Below are positions 50,513-59,384 of a stretch of DNA of 64,000 bases, in pieces (within the stretch, counting starts at the first letter, position 1; each line of letters starts with the position of its first letter). Under the pieces are notes generated by a model. It made no database searches. It was given only the letters and a program-made list of their open reading frames with translations, and was not told the DNA's origin. The stretch is taken from assembly GCF_014838715.1 (NCBI RefSeq), contig NZ_CP061947.1, positions 4,702,001-4,766,000 of the forward strand, read 5' to 3'. The DNA comes from Algoriphagus sp. Y33. Its GTDB lineage: Bacteria > Bacteroidota > Bacteroidia > Cytophagales > Cyclobacteriaceae. The translations under genes and the position numbers were made by a program.

Positions 50513-53500
50513 GTGATCCCGGATAAAAAAGTCAAAACCACCTGTTCCTACTGCGGCGTCGGCTGCGGCATAGTCGCCGGTGTGGATTCTCAAAACAAAG
50601 TACAAGTAGAAGGCGATAAAGACCACCCTGTCAACCAAGGCATGCTTTGCTCAAAAGGTATGAACCTTCACTACGTAGTCAACGATACTTCTGACAGAAT
50701 TCTGTATCCTGAAATGCGCTGGAGTCGGTCCCATCCCCGGGAACGGGTAAGCTGGGATGAAGGATTGGACAGGGCTGCGGGGGTTTTCAAATCCCTGATC
50801 CAGAAATATGGCCCCAAAAGTGTAGGGTTCTATATTTCGGGACAATGCCTGACGGAAGAATATTACATTGCAAATAAGCTTACAAAGGGCTTTCTCGGCA
50901 CCAACAACATCGATACCAACAGCCGCCTGTGCATGAGTTCAGCTGTAGTGGCATATAAAAAAACCTTCGGAGAAGATTCAGTTCCCATCTCTTATGAAGA
51001 TATCGAGCTTGCGGATGCCTTTTTGATTGCCGGCGCAAACCCTGCATGGTGTCACCCTATTCTCTTTCGCAGACTGGAAAAGCACAAGGAAAAGAATCCA
51101 AATGTAAAGATTATCGTAGTCGATCCACGTAAAACAGACTCTGCCTCGTTCGCAGATATACACCTGCAAATCATCCCCGGATCAGATATTATTCTCTACA
51201 ATGCCATTGGCAGAAGAATCATCGATATCGGCCTGGCCGACAAAGAATTTATAGAAAAACACACCGAGAACTACCTAAAATACCGCAAACAGGTTATGGC
51301 AACTTCTCTGAAAGAGGCGGCTAAACTCTGTGGTATTCCTATAGCCGAGATCAAAAGAGTAGCCGAGATCATCGGCGAATCCAAAGGATTTATCAGCATG
51401 TGGGCAATGGGGCTGAACCAAAGCGCAATAGGCACAGATAAGAACTTTTCACTCCTAAACCTGTCCTTAGTAACCGGCAGAATAGGCAAGCCAGGCAATG
51501 GTCCTTTCTCTCTCACGGGCCAGCCAAATGCGATGGGCGGAAGAGAAGTCGGCGGAATGGCAAATTTGTTGGCCGTTCACAAAGAGCTGAACAATCCTGT
51601 GCACAGGCAAGAGGTGGCAAATTTTTGGGGAGTAAATGAGATTTCCCCAGACCCGGGATACTCTGCCACCGAGATGTTTGATGCACTCGAAAGTGGAGAG
51701 ATGAAGGCTGTTTGGATCATTTGTACCAATCCGATGGTAAGCTTGCCCAACTCTAAGAAAATTGAGAAAGCACTTCAAAACGCCAAATTTGTCATCGTGC
51801 AGGATATCTCGCACAAAGCCGACACGGTGGAATATGCCGATTTGGTGCTTCCCGCAGCCGGATGGCTGGAGAAGGAAGGAACCATGACCAATTCCGAGCG
51901 TAGGATTTCCTATCTCAACAAAGGAATCAATCCTCCCGGCGAAGCAAGGCCTGACGTGGAGATTCTCTGTGATTTTGCCAGAAGAATGGGCTTCCGTGGC
52001 TTCAATTACAACAATTCTGAGGAAATCTACGAAGAGTATTGTGCGATGACTAAGGGCACAAACATCGATATTTCTTTCCTTAATTACGATAGACTGAAAA
52101 GCGAGGGTTCCTTTCAATGGCCTGTTCCGGAGTACAGACATGGAGGAACTCCCAGGCTTTTTGCCAACAAAAAATTCTATACGCCAAGTCAAAAAGCGGT
52201 GTTCAATATTCCAGCACAGATCACCAACACCTCCGAAAAAACCAGCAAGGAATATCCGTTGGTTCTTACCACAGGACGTGTGAGGGATCAATGGCACACG
52301 ATGACTAAGACAGGGAAAGTATCCCGACTCCGTACGCACTATCCAAGTCCCGTTCTTGAAATCAATCCCATCGATGCCTATCTGGATAAGGTAAAAGATG
52401 GTGATGTGGTGGAAGTAAAGAGCAAAAACGGTGTAGTTCGGGTCAAGGCGAAGCTTTCTACAAGTATTCGTGAAGGCGTTGTGTTTCTTCCCATGCATTG
52501 GGGCAAGCAACTGCAAAGTGATCTAAATAGGGCAAACAACCTGACAAAAACTGTAGTGGATCCCCAATCCAAAGAACCCGACTTCAAATTCACTACCGTC
52601 TCAGTTTCCAAATACCAAAAAGCACCTGAAAAAATCGTGGTCGTAGGAGCCGGAGCAGCAGCGTTTCGCTTTATCCAAAACTACCGCGAGCACAATGAAT
52701 CCGACCAAATCCATGTATTCTCCAAAGAGCCGCACCCTTTTTATAACAGGGTTCTTCTACCGGAATATGTCACAGAAGAATTGACTTGGGAGCAGTTGCA
52801 GAAGATTAAAGAACATGAGCTCAAAAAGCTTAAAATCACCCTTCATACCGGGCTTTCCATAGAAAAAATTGATCCAGAGAAGCAGCTAGTGGTAGATAAC
52901 CATGGACAGGAATACCAATTTGACAAACTGATCTTGGCGACGGGAAGCCGGGCTTTTGTCCCGAAAGATGCGCAACTGGATCTTCCGGGCCGCTTTACCA
53001 TGCGAAGCAAAACCGATGCAGATGGATTTAAGGAATACTTGGAATCCACAAATTTACCGCCTGAAAATCAGCATGTCGTGATCATAGGCGGCGGATTGCT
53101 TGGACTTGAGCTTGCCGCAGCCTTGCAGCACAACCTGGTGAAAGTGACGATCATACAGCGGGCCTCCCGACTTATGGAACGACAGCTGGATGAAGTATCG
53201 AGTAAGTTGCTTTCTCTCGACGTGCAAGAGCGGGGAATTCACGTCTATTTCGACAATGAAGTAAGTACTGTCTTCGATGATGAAGAACATAAATCACTGT
53301 CCATCACCCTAAAAAGTGGAAAAATCATTTATGCCAACGCCGTGGTGTATGCCATCGGGACCCAACCTAATATCAAAATCGCCCGTGACAATGGCATTCT
53401 ATGTGGCCGGGGCATCAAGGTAAACCAGCATTTACAGACGAATTACCAGAATATTTTTGCCATAGGGGAGATCGCAGAATTTCAAAATCAGCTTTTCGGG

Positions 53501-54037
53501 ATCACCTCAGCTGCTGAGGAGCAGGCCATGGTCTTGGCCAATTACATTGCAGGTGATGTGAGTAGTATTTACAGTGGCTCCGTACTGATGAACATCTTGA
53601 AATTTAAAGACTTGGAGCTTTGCAGTATAGGAGATATTCTAATCCCCGAAAATGACGACTCGTACGAGGAAATCATTTTTACGGATATGAGCCGTCGTTA
53701 CTATAAGAAATGTATTGTGAAGGATGACCTGCTTATTGGGGCAGTATTGATGGGAGACAAAAATGAATTCGCTGAATTCAAATCCCTGATTGAAAACAAA
53801 ATAGAGCTTTCCGAAAAAAGAAAATCCCTGCTGATGGGCTCCTCGGACACCCGTCCGGTCGTCGGAAAATTAGTCTGTAGCTGTAGTCGTGTAGGAGAAG
53901 GGAATATCACCGAAGCCATTGCAGGCGGATGTTCGGATTTTACTGCGCTTTGTCAGCAAACGGGTGCAGGATTGGGATGCGGAAGCTGCAAAACGGAGGT
54001 TAGAGAAATTCTTCACCAATCAAAAGTCCCGGCGTGA
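50513..54037 (+). CDS. Assimilatory nitrate reductase fused to NirB-like flavin and BFD domains
   Basis: A 1174-residue cytoplasmic protein. Residues 1-700 are the Mo-bis-MGD catalytic part: [4Fe-4S] ligands C11, C14, C18 and C46 (CSYCGVGCG, GMLCSKG) and the Mo ligand C140 in DTNSRLCMSS. It resembles NasA/NasC. Residues about 705-1090 form a FAD/NAD(P) oxidoreductase (KIVVVGAGAAAFRFIQ, HVVIIGGGLLGLELAAAL). The end has a BFD-like [2Fe-2S] segment (LVCSCSRVGEG, GLGCGSCKTEV). So electrons from NAD(P)H can reach nitrate within one chain. Start is GTG, because TAA lies just upstream in frame. Confidence 0.93.
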   Translation: MIPDKKVKTTCSYCGVGCGIVAGVDSQNKVQVEGDKDHPVNQGMLCSKGMNLHYVVNDTSDRILYPEMRWSRSHPRERVSWDEGLDRAAGVFKSLIQKYGPKSVGFYISGQCLTEEYYIANKLTKGFLGTNNIDTNSRLCMSSAVVAYKKTFGEDSVPISYEDIELADAFLIAGANPAWCHPILFRRLEKHKEKNPNVKIIVVDPRKTDSASFADIHLQIIPGSDIILYNAIGRRIIDIGLADKEFIEKHTENYLKYRKQVMATSLKEAAKLCGIPIAEIKRVAEIIGESKGFISMWAMGLNQSAIGTDKNFSLLNLSLVTGRIGKPGNGPFSLTGQPNAMGGREVGGMANLLAVHKELNNPVHRQEVANFWGVNEISPDPGYSATEMFDALESGEMKAVWIICTNPMVSLPNSKKIEKALQNAKFVIVQDISHKADTVEYADLVLPAAGWLEKEGTMTNSERRISYLNKGINPPGEARPDVEILCDFARRMGFRGFNYNNSEEIYEEYCAMTKGTNIDISFLNYDRLKSEGSFQWPVPEYRHGGTPRLFANKKFYTPSQKAVFNIPAQITNTSEKTSKEYPLVLTTGRVRDQWHTMTKTGKVSRLRTHYPSPVLEINPIDAYLDKVKDGDVVEVKSKNGVVRVKAKLSTSIREGVVFLPMHWGKQLQSDLNRANNLTKTVVDPQSKEPDFKFTTVSVSKYQKAPEKIVVVGAGAAAFRFIQNYREHNESDQIHVFSKEPHPFYNRVLLPEYVTEELTWEQLQKIKEHELKKLKITLHTGLSIEKIDPEKQLVVDNHGQEYQFDKLILATGSRAFVPKDAQLDLPGRFTMRSKTDADGFKEYLESTNLPPENQHVVIIGGGLLGLELAAALQHNLVKVTIIQRASRLMERQLDEVSSKLLSLDVQERGIHVYFDNEVSTVFDDEEHKSLSITLKSGKIIYANAVVYAIGTQPNIKIARDNGILCGRGIKVNQHLQTNYQNIFAIGEIAEFQNQLFGITSAAEEQAMVLANYIAGDVSSIYSGSVLMNILKFKDLELCSIGDILIPENDDSYEEIIFTDMSRRYYKKCIVKDDLLIGAVLMGDKNEFAEFKSLIENKIELSEKRKSLLMGSSDTRPVVGKLVCSCSRVGEGNITEAIAGGCSDFTALCQQTGAGLGCGSCKTEVREILHQSKVPA

Positions 54038-54098
54038 AATCGAGCATGTTACAGACAAGTGCGAGATTCCATGGGGCCTTTAAGAAAAAATTATAAAG
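54034..54098 (-). repeat. Dispersed leader-element repeat, copy D (short)
   Basis: Overlaps the end of the nitrate reductase gene and stops at the base before the next ATG (AAAAAATTATAAAGATG). Reading away from that ATG: GGCCCCATGGAATCTCGCAC, TTGTCTGTAACATGCTCGAT, TTCAC. It lacks the variable hairpin block. Confidence 0.7.
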
Positions 54099-55541
54099 AT
54101 GAAACAGACGTATTCAAGAGTAGTGGTCAAGGGCGGGGTGCTATCTCCGGCCGAACTTAAGCAGATTTTGGAATTGGCTGAGAGCGCAGGCTTGGATACT
54201 ATTTCTTTGGGTTCACGTCAAGACATCCTGTTTATCAAAGAGGATGATACACTTCAAATAGATGCTCAAGATAAATTTCAGCTAGTATCTCCTGAGGAAA
54301 TAGGAGCAGAAAACATCGTTTCCTCTTACGTATGTTCGGATATTTTTCCAAGTACGCCCTGGCTCACCGGTGACCGATACCTGTATATACTGGAGCAGTT
54401 CAGAGTTCAGCCAAATCTGAAAATAAATATTACTGATCCCAAGCAGCGTTTGGTTCCACTTTTCACAGGTCATCTTAACTTCATTGCTTCTGCCCATGAA
54501 GACTATTGGTATTTGTACGTGCGCCTGCCCCATTGGGAAAATACGATGATGTATCCCGCACTGATTTACAGTTGGGATATGGCGAAGATAGCTTCGGCCA
54601 TCGAGGATATACTGCGGGAAGAACCCGAGACAGTGGAATTTCTTTTTGAGCTTGTCAATGATGCAGTGGACTCCAATAACAGGACTGTGGACAATCCGCT
54701 GGAAGTGCCATTTTATCCTTTCCCATATTATGAAGGAATCAATCGCGTAGGCGACGACCGTTATTGGCTGGGCTTGTATTGGAGAAACAACAAATACTAT
54801 ATAGACTTTCTGAAAGTACTTTGTGATCTCTGTGCAGACAGTAAAATCGGAAAAATCTCGATCACCCCCTGGAAATCCATTATTATCAAAGGAATTCCCG
54901 AGAACTCAAAGATTGAATGGGAACGGCTTCTAGGCCGATACGGGATCAACGTGCGCCACTCCATGCTTGAACTAAACTGGCATCTTCCTGTTAGCAACAA
55001 ATCAGCGCTTAAGCTCAAAGAGTATCTGGTGGACAACTTTGACAAAAGAGACATCAGTACCTATGGGTTGACTTTTGGAATCACAGATTACACCAGAAAA
55101 GCATATTATTTTACTTCTATTATTATAGAAAAAAACCTGCCTCACTTAGGCTTGGAGGGAATTAAAATCCGCAATACGTATAATCTGCTTTATGCCAAAA
55201 ACTTCGACCCTAACACACAACAATACATAGTCTATGTACAGGAGGTGGACAAGGTCGAATTGCCCGGTCTTTTGATTGAGCTAAGCAAGTTATATTTCGA
55301 GCAACTTGGAAAAAAACAGGAAGAATCCAAAAAACTATCCAAGCCAAAAGAAACCATAAAAACAGAAGCTTATCAGTGCTCCGATTGCCTGACTGTTTAT
55401 GATCCGCGGTATGGAGATCTCAGCCAAGCAATTGCTCCTCTAACCCCTTTTGAGGACTTGCCGGAGGACTATCGTTGCTCGCTGTGTGAAGCTCCTAAGT
55501 CGAAATTTTTAAAGAAAATTTTTGAGAAACAGATAGAATAA
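54099..55541 (+). CDS. Siroheme-less nitrite/sulfite-reductase-like protein with C-terminal rubredoxin
   Basis: A 480-residue soluble protein. Residues about 8-70 (KGGVLSPAELKQILELAESA, LGSRQDILF) and 240-330 (ISITPWKSIIIKGIPENSKI) look like the two ferredoxin-like half-domains of nitrite/sulfite reductases (pattern GG-x-L-x-P-x-Q-L ... RQ, TPWQ-LLLPG). But the CxnC...CxxxC siroheme/[4Fe-4S] ligands are absent; the nearest cysteines are SYVCSD and VLCDLCAD. Residues 425-470 are a rubredoxin: YQCSDC (C427, C430), DPRYGD and YRCSLCEAPKS (C460, C463). It is probably an electron carrier or assembly partner for the nitrate/nitrite reductases. The fold claim is inference. Confidence 0.72.
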   Translation: MKQTYSRVVVKGGVLSPAELKQILELAESAGLDTISLGSRQDILFIKEDDTLQIDAQDKFQLVSPEEIGAENIVSSYVCSDIFPSTPWLTGDRYLYILEQFRVQPNLKINITDPKQRLVPLFTGHLNFIASAHEDYWYLYVRLPHWENTMMYPALIYSWDMAKIASAIEDILREEPETVEFLFELVNDAVDSNNRTVDNPLEVPFYPFPYYEGINRVGDDRYWLGLYWRNNKYYIDFLKVLCDLCADSKIGKISITPWKSIIIKGIPENSKIEWERLLGRYGINVRHSMLELNWHLPVSNKSALKLKEYLVDNFDKRDISTYGLTFGITDYTRKAYYFTSIIIEKNLPHLGLEGIKIRNTYNLLYAKNFDPNTQQYIVYVQEVDKVELPGLLIELSKLYFEQLGKKQEESKKLSKPKETIKTEAYQCSDCLTVYDPRYGDLSQAIAPLTPFEDLPEDYRCSLCEAPKSKFLKKIFEKQIE

Positions 55542-55808
55542 TTAGTGGGCAGAAAGTATCAGGATTGGAACCTGGTCTTACTGATCAGTCAGAGGAACGC
55601 CCTTTAAATAGAGGACTACAAACCGGGATCGGGTACGCAGTGATCAGTCTCAGCTTTCAGAATTTACATTAACTAAAGTACATGCATAAAATACTTAGAA
55701 ATACCGTGTCTGCCTCACGAACGGCTTTATTTACAATTCCTGCTGTAGTTGAGCATACAACACGTAGACGGTTTGCGATCGCAGTCATGAAGCGTCAAAA
55801 AAAGGGAA

Positions 55809-55854
55809 ATAAGTAAATAATAAGATTAAAAAAAATACTTATTTTTTTACGTAT
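55809..55854. promoter_or_regulatory. Cluster of TACTTAT/TACGTAT half-sites upstream of the porin gene
   Basis: ATAAGTA at 55809-55815, TACTTAT at 55836-55842 and TACGTAT at 55848-55854, same heptamers as in the nirB region. They lie 67-112 bp before the ATG. Confidence 0.5.
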
Positions 55855-55869
55855 TTATTTACATATAAT

Positions 55870-55885
55870 TAAGTATTTATACTTA
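55870..55885. promoter_or_regulatory. 7-2-7 inverted heptamers before the porin gene
   Basis: TAAGTAT-TT-ATACTTA, a perfect inverted pair with a two-base spacer, 35 bp before the ATG. The right half and what follows (ATACTTATATT) are nearly the same as in the nirB promoter. Confidence 0.6.
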
Positions 55886-55920
55886 TATTCGTTTGAGTTT
55901 AACTTTACCACACTCGAACT

Positions 55921-57198
55921 ATGAAAAGAATTTTTACGCTCGTTTTACTTTCGTTATGTCTTAGCAGCCAACTGAAAGCACAAGAATTTACATTAGATGC
56001 AGATATCCGTCCACGATTTGAATATCGTCACGGATTTGGAAGTCTATTTGCTGACAATGCCGAGGCGGCAGCATTTGTCACCCAACGCTCTAGGCTTAAT
56101 TTGGGTTTTAAAGATGAAAAGCTAAGTCTTTATTTCAGCGTTCAGGATGTAAGCACCTGGGGAGACACCCAGCAGCTTAGCGCACTGGACGACAACAAGT
56201 CCTTTTCTTTATTCCAGGCATGGATCCGCTATGCATTCACCGAAAATTGGGCAATGAAGCTTGGAAGGCAGACGATCTCTTACGATGACCAGCGAATACT
56301 GGGAGAAGTGGATTGGGCGATGCAGGGAAGGTTTCATGATGCGGCTATGATTCAATATTCCAAAAACAAATTCAAGTTGGACTTGGCATTTGCATACAAT
56401 CAGGAGACACAGAACACATTCGGTACTGACTACACGATTACAGGTGCATTTTCTTATAAGACCATGCAAATGGCACATTTGACGAAGGTTTGGGACAAAG
56501 CTTCGGTTAGCTTTCTCTTGATGAACAACGGTTTCCAAAAATATACCGGCGATCCTGTGCCGCTCACGGATGGTGTTTATAACCGACAAACCACCGGCAC
56601 CTACTTCACCTTTCCGATCTCAGCACTCACTATCGCAGGATCCGCCTACTTGCAAACAGGAAAGGCTAATGCTTCCACCGATCTTAGTGCCTACCAGTAT
56701 ATGGTGGAAGCGAAATACAATCCCGGAAAGGTGACATTAATTGCCGGCTTTGAGTCTTTGAGCGGAACTGATCAAGGCGGTGAAGAAAAGAACAAATCCT
56801 TCTTTCCCCTGTATGGAACAAATCATAAATTCAATGGATACATGGACTATTTCTACGTGGGAAATCATGCAAATAACGTCGGGCTGAATGATGTGTATGG
56901 GAAAATTGCCTTAACCCTTGGCGAAAAATCCATGCTCGGGTTAAATACACATTTATTCTTTGCCAACGCTGAAATGGCAAATGATCTAAGCCAAAAGCTG
57001 GGCACAGAAGTGGACCTTGTTTTCTCTAAAAGCATCGCCAACTACATCAAAATGAATGTGGGTTATTCTCAGCTGTTTGCCACCGAAAGTATGAGTTCGG
57101 TGAAAGGAGGAACATCCTCAGACAATACTAATAACTGGGGATGGGTCCAGCTGATTGTAAATCCTAGATTACTTACTTACAATTTTAAACAGAATTAA
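55921..57198 (+). CDS. Outer-membrane beta-barrel protein (alginate-export/porin-like)
   Basis: A 425-residue protein with a signal peptide MKRIFTLVLLSLCLSSQLKA. The mature part starts EFTLDADIRPRFEYRHGFGS and QRSRLNLGFKDEKLSLYFSV, as in alginate_exp-type barrels, and shows amphipathic strands to the end (PRLLTYNFKQN). KLGRQTISYDDQRILGEVDW is a conserved barrel segment. The shared operators with nirB suggest that it lets nitrate or nitrite cross the outer membrane. That substrate is inferred only from context. Confidence 0.85.
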   Translation: MKRIFTLVLLSLCLSSQLKAQEFTLDADIRPRFEYRHGFGSLFADNAEAAAFVTQRSRLNLGFKDEKLSLYFSVQDVSTWGDTQQLSALDDNKSFSLFQAWIRYAFTENWAMKLGRQTISYDDQRILGEVDWAMQGRFHDAAMIQYSKNKFKLDLAFAYNQETQNTFGTDYTITGAFSYKTMQMAHLTKVWDKASVSFLLMNNGFQKYTGDPVPLTDGVYNRQTTGTYFTFPISALTIAGSAYLQTGKANASTDLSAYQYMVEAKYNPGKVTLIAGFESLSGTDQGGEEKNKSFFPLYGTNHKFNGYMDYFYVGNHANNVGLNDVYGKIALTLGEKSMLGLNTHLFFANAEMANDLSQKLGTEVDLVFSKSIANYIKMNVGYSQLFATESMSSVKGGTSSDNTNNWGWVQLIVNPRLLTYNFKQN

Positions 57199-59342
57199 TT
57201 CCCATCCTCAAATCTCTCCTTCGCTCCATCCAAAAACTCAGTGAATGCCTGAATATCGGTATCGTATGCTTTGGGAGGAGCGAGAAGATTTTCATTATGA
57301 TCCAAGATCACATAGTAAGGCTGGGCATTGTTTTGGAATCGTGTGATCTGGAAATCTGCATTTTGTTTTCCAAGCGTTTTTTTGACTTTGGAGTCGTATT
57401 CCGAAGTGTACCATTCACTTTCCGGAAGCTCCAATCGCTCATCGACATACAGGGCTACCATCACGAAGTCCTCCTTCAGTCTTTTCAACACCTGTGGATC
57501 CACCCAGACGTTCTCTTCCATTTTTCGGCAATTCACACAGCCATGCCCGGTAAAATCAATGAAAAGCGGCTTATTAGCCTTTTTGGCAGCCCTCATTGCT
57601 TGTTTGTAATCAAAATACCCTTGGATCCCGTGGGGAATTTCCAATGGGATCTCTGCATATTTCACAGGTTCATCCAAGATATTCTCCCCCACTTCTGTCA
57701 TACTAAGACCGCCAGTCAGCCTAAATTGCTGTGTAGACATAGGCGGAAGAAAACCGCTTAGGTATTTCAGCGGAGCACCAAAAAGCCCCGGAATCATGTA
57801 GACCACAAACATGAACGTGACTAAGGCCAAAAGCAATCTAGGCACACCTATGCTATCGGATGGAGAATCGTGCGGAAGACGGATTTTCCCAAGAAGATAA
57901 AGCCCAAGTACACTGAAAATCACAATCCAGATAATCAAGAAAATATCACGGTCTAAGATTCCCCAGTGATAAACCAAATCCGCCATGGACAAGAATTTGA
58001 ATGCCAGCGCAAGCTCTAGGAAACCCAAAACCACTTTCACAGAGTTCAGCCATCCACCGGATTTCGGCAGGCGATTCATCCATTCCGGAAAAATGGCAAA
58101 CAGGGTAAATGGAATAGCAAACGCCAGGGAAAAGGCAAACATCCCCAAGATAGGTTTCACTAACTCTCCGCCTGCAGAAGAAATCAAAATAGATCCAACG
58201 ATAGGCCCGGTACAGGAAAAAGACACCAAAACCAGTGTAAAAGCCATAAAGAAAATCCCCATCATACCACCCTTATCGGCCTTTTCGTCCACTTTATTGA
58301 CCAATCCTGAAGGCAGTGTAATCTCAAACATCCCCAGAAAAGCGAGTGCGAAGAAAATAAATATTCCAAAGAAAAAGAGATTTGGAAGCCAGTGTGTTGC
58401 CAGCCAGTTAGCAAATTCAGGCCCCTGGATAGCTGCTACCGCCGTGCCTGCTATGGTATATATTGCAATGATGGAAAAACCATAAATGATAGCATTTCTT
58501 ATTCCGGTCGCTTTGTTTGTAGCCCGCCCGGTGAAGAAACTCACGGTCATAGGAATCATCGGGAAAACGCATGGAGTCAGCAACGCCGCCAATCCCGCCA
58601 AGAAAGCCAACACCATGAACCCCATAAGAGACTCCTTCTCCTGATCCGGAATAATCTCAATTGATGAAGTTGTTGCGGATTCTCCAACTTCCCTAGACGG
58701 ATTATCGTCATTGCGAGCCGAGGCACGAGGTGTGGCAATCTCTTTATCGTATACAGATTGCTTCGTCGTCGTTCCTCCTTCTCGCAATGACGGGTCGGCC
58801 CCTATTTCCGCTTTACTTGATGATTCAAATTCAGTGAAAGGTTCTGTTGTTTTACTCTCACTTGCTGTAAACCTAAGGTCTATTTCCTCCTCATAATTGA
58901 CACATTGACCGGTCAAGTCAGAGCACATCTGGTATTTTACTAAGCCTGTAATTCTTCCCTGAGCTGTATTTGGGATAAAGGTTTGTTCGAATCTCCCTTG
59001 CTTAACAAAATACTTGACCTCGCCTTCCCAGATATCCTCATACTTCTTTTTGGAAGCAATGGCCGCAAATTCACCTTTCAGCCGGTAATCTTCCGATTGC
59101 TCCAGTTCCAAAGTAGTCAAAATAGGCCCAAGATCCGGATCAAAATCATTGGCATAGATGTACCACCCTGCCGGGATCTGGGCTTCGAAAATAACTTTAG
59201 CTTCTTCACCTACTTTGAGATTTTCCCGGTCTATAGAAGTTGTCCATTTGGGAGGAGCTATAATTTGTGCCTGTGCGTAGAAACTGAAGAAAAGCAGTGC
59301 CAGAAGTAGAAATTGTCCTGATTTTCTGAAGAAATTTGTCAT
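57195..59342 (-). CDS. Thiol:disulfide interchange protein DsbD-type
   Basis: A 715-residue inner-membrane protein. Signal peptide to about residue 25, N-terminal DsbD-alpha-like domain (GWYIYANDFDPDLGPI, YQMCSDLTGQCVNYEEE with the redox Cys pair), a low-complexity linker at residues 175-225, then eight or so membrane segments from about 235 (LMGFMVLAFLAGLAALLTPC with a conserved Cys) and a C-terminal thioredoxin domain with CVNC in FTGHGCVNCRKMEE. It moves reducing equivalents from cytoplasm to periplasm. The linker contains a REP-like palindrome inserted in frame. Its stop overlaps the porin gene stop, convergent, by four bases. Confidence 0.92.
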   Translation of the reverse strand: MTNFFRKSGQFLLLALLFFSFYAQAQIIAPPKWTTSIDRENLKVGEEAKVIFEAQIPAGWYIYANDFDPDLGPILTTLELEQSEDYRLKGEFAAIASKKKYEDIWEGEVKYFVKQGRFEQTFIPNTAQGRITGLVKYQMCSDLTGQCVNYEEEIDLRFTASESKTTEPFTEFESSSKAEIGADPSLREGGTTTKQSVYDKEIATPRASARNDDNPSREVGESATTSSIEIIPDQEKESLMGFMVLAFLAGLAALLTPCVFPMIPMTVSFFTGRATNKATGIRNAIIYGFSIIAIYTIAGTAVAAIQGPEFANWLATHWLPNLFFFGIFIFFALAFLGMFEITLPSGLVNKVDEKADKGGMMGIFFMAFTLVLVSFSCTGPIVGSILISSAGGELVKPILGMFAFSLAFAIPFTLFAIFPEWMNRLPKSGGWLNSVKVVLGFLELALAFKFLSMADLVYHWGILDRDIFLIIWIVIFSVLGLYLLGKIRLPHDSPSDSIGVPRLLLALVTFMFVVYMIPGLFGAPLKYLSGFLPPMSTQQFRLTGGLSMTEVGENILDEPVKYAEIPLEIPHGIQGYFDYKQAMRAAKKANKPLFIDFTGHGCVNCRKMEENVWVDPQVLKRLKEDFVMVALYVDERLELPESEWYTSEYDSKVKKTLGKQNADFQITRFQNNAQPYYVILDHNENLLAPPKAYDTDIQAFTEFLDGAKERFEDGN
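58706..58782. repeat. REP-like palindromic element inside the dsbD-type gene
   Basis: Perfect 12-bp ends CGTCATTGCGAG / CTCGCAATGACG with inner complementary blocks GGCAATCT / AGATTGC. This pattern (GTCATTGCGAGG...AAGCAATC) is a well-known intergenic repeat in Bacteroidota and others. Here it is inside coding sequence and contributes about 26 codons (SLREGGTTTKQS, ATPRASARNDD) without breaking the frame. Confidence 0.85.
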
Positions 59343-59384
59343 GAAGGTTTGATTGCTGGGCGGCTTACTAAGTGTACCAATTGT

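Larger units (their letters stand above)
55542..55920. other. Intergenic control region before the porin gene
   Basis: No gene supported. The last 110 bp contain the regulatory half-sites listed separately. The first 270 bp show nothing recognisable. Confidence 0.55.

Noticed and set aside
58711..58896. Plus-strand frame of 61 codons within the dsbD-type gene
   Set aside because: It is the antisense of the REP-like element and linker, a common false ORF from this repeat type.
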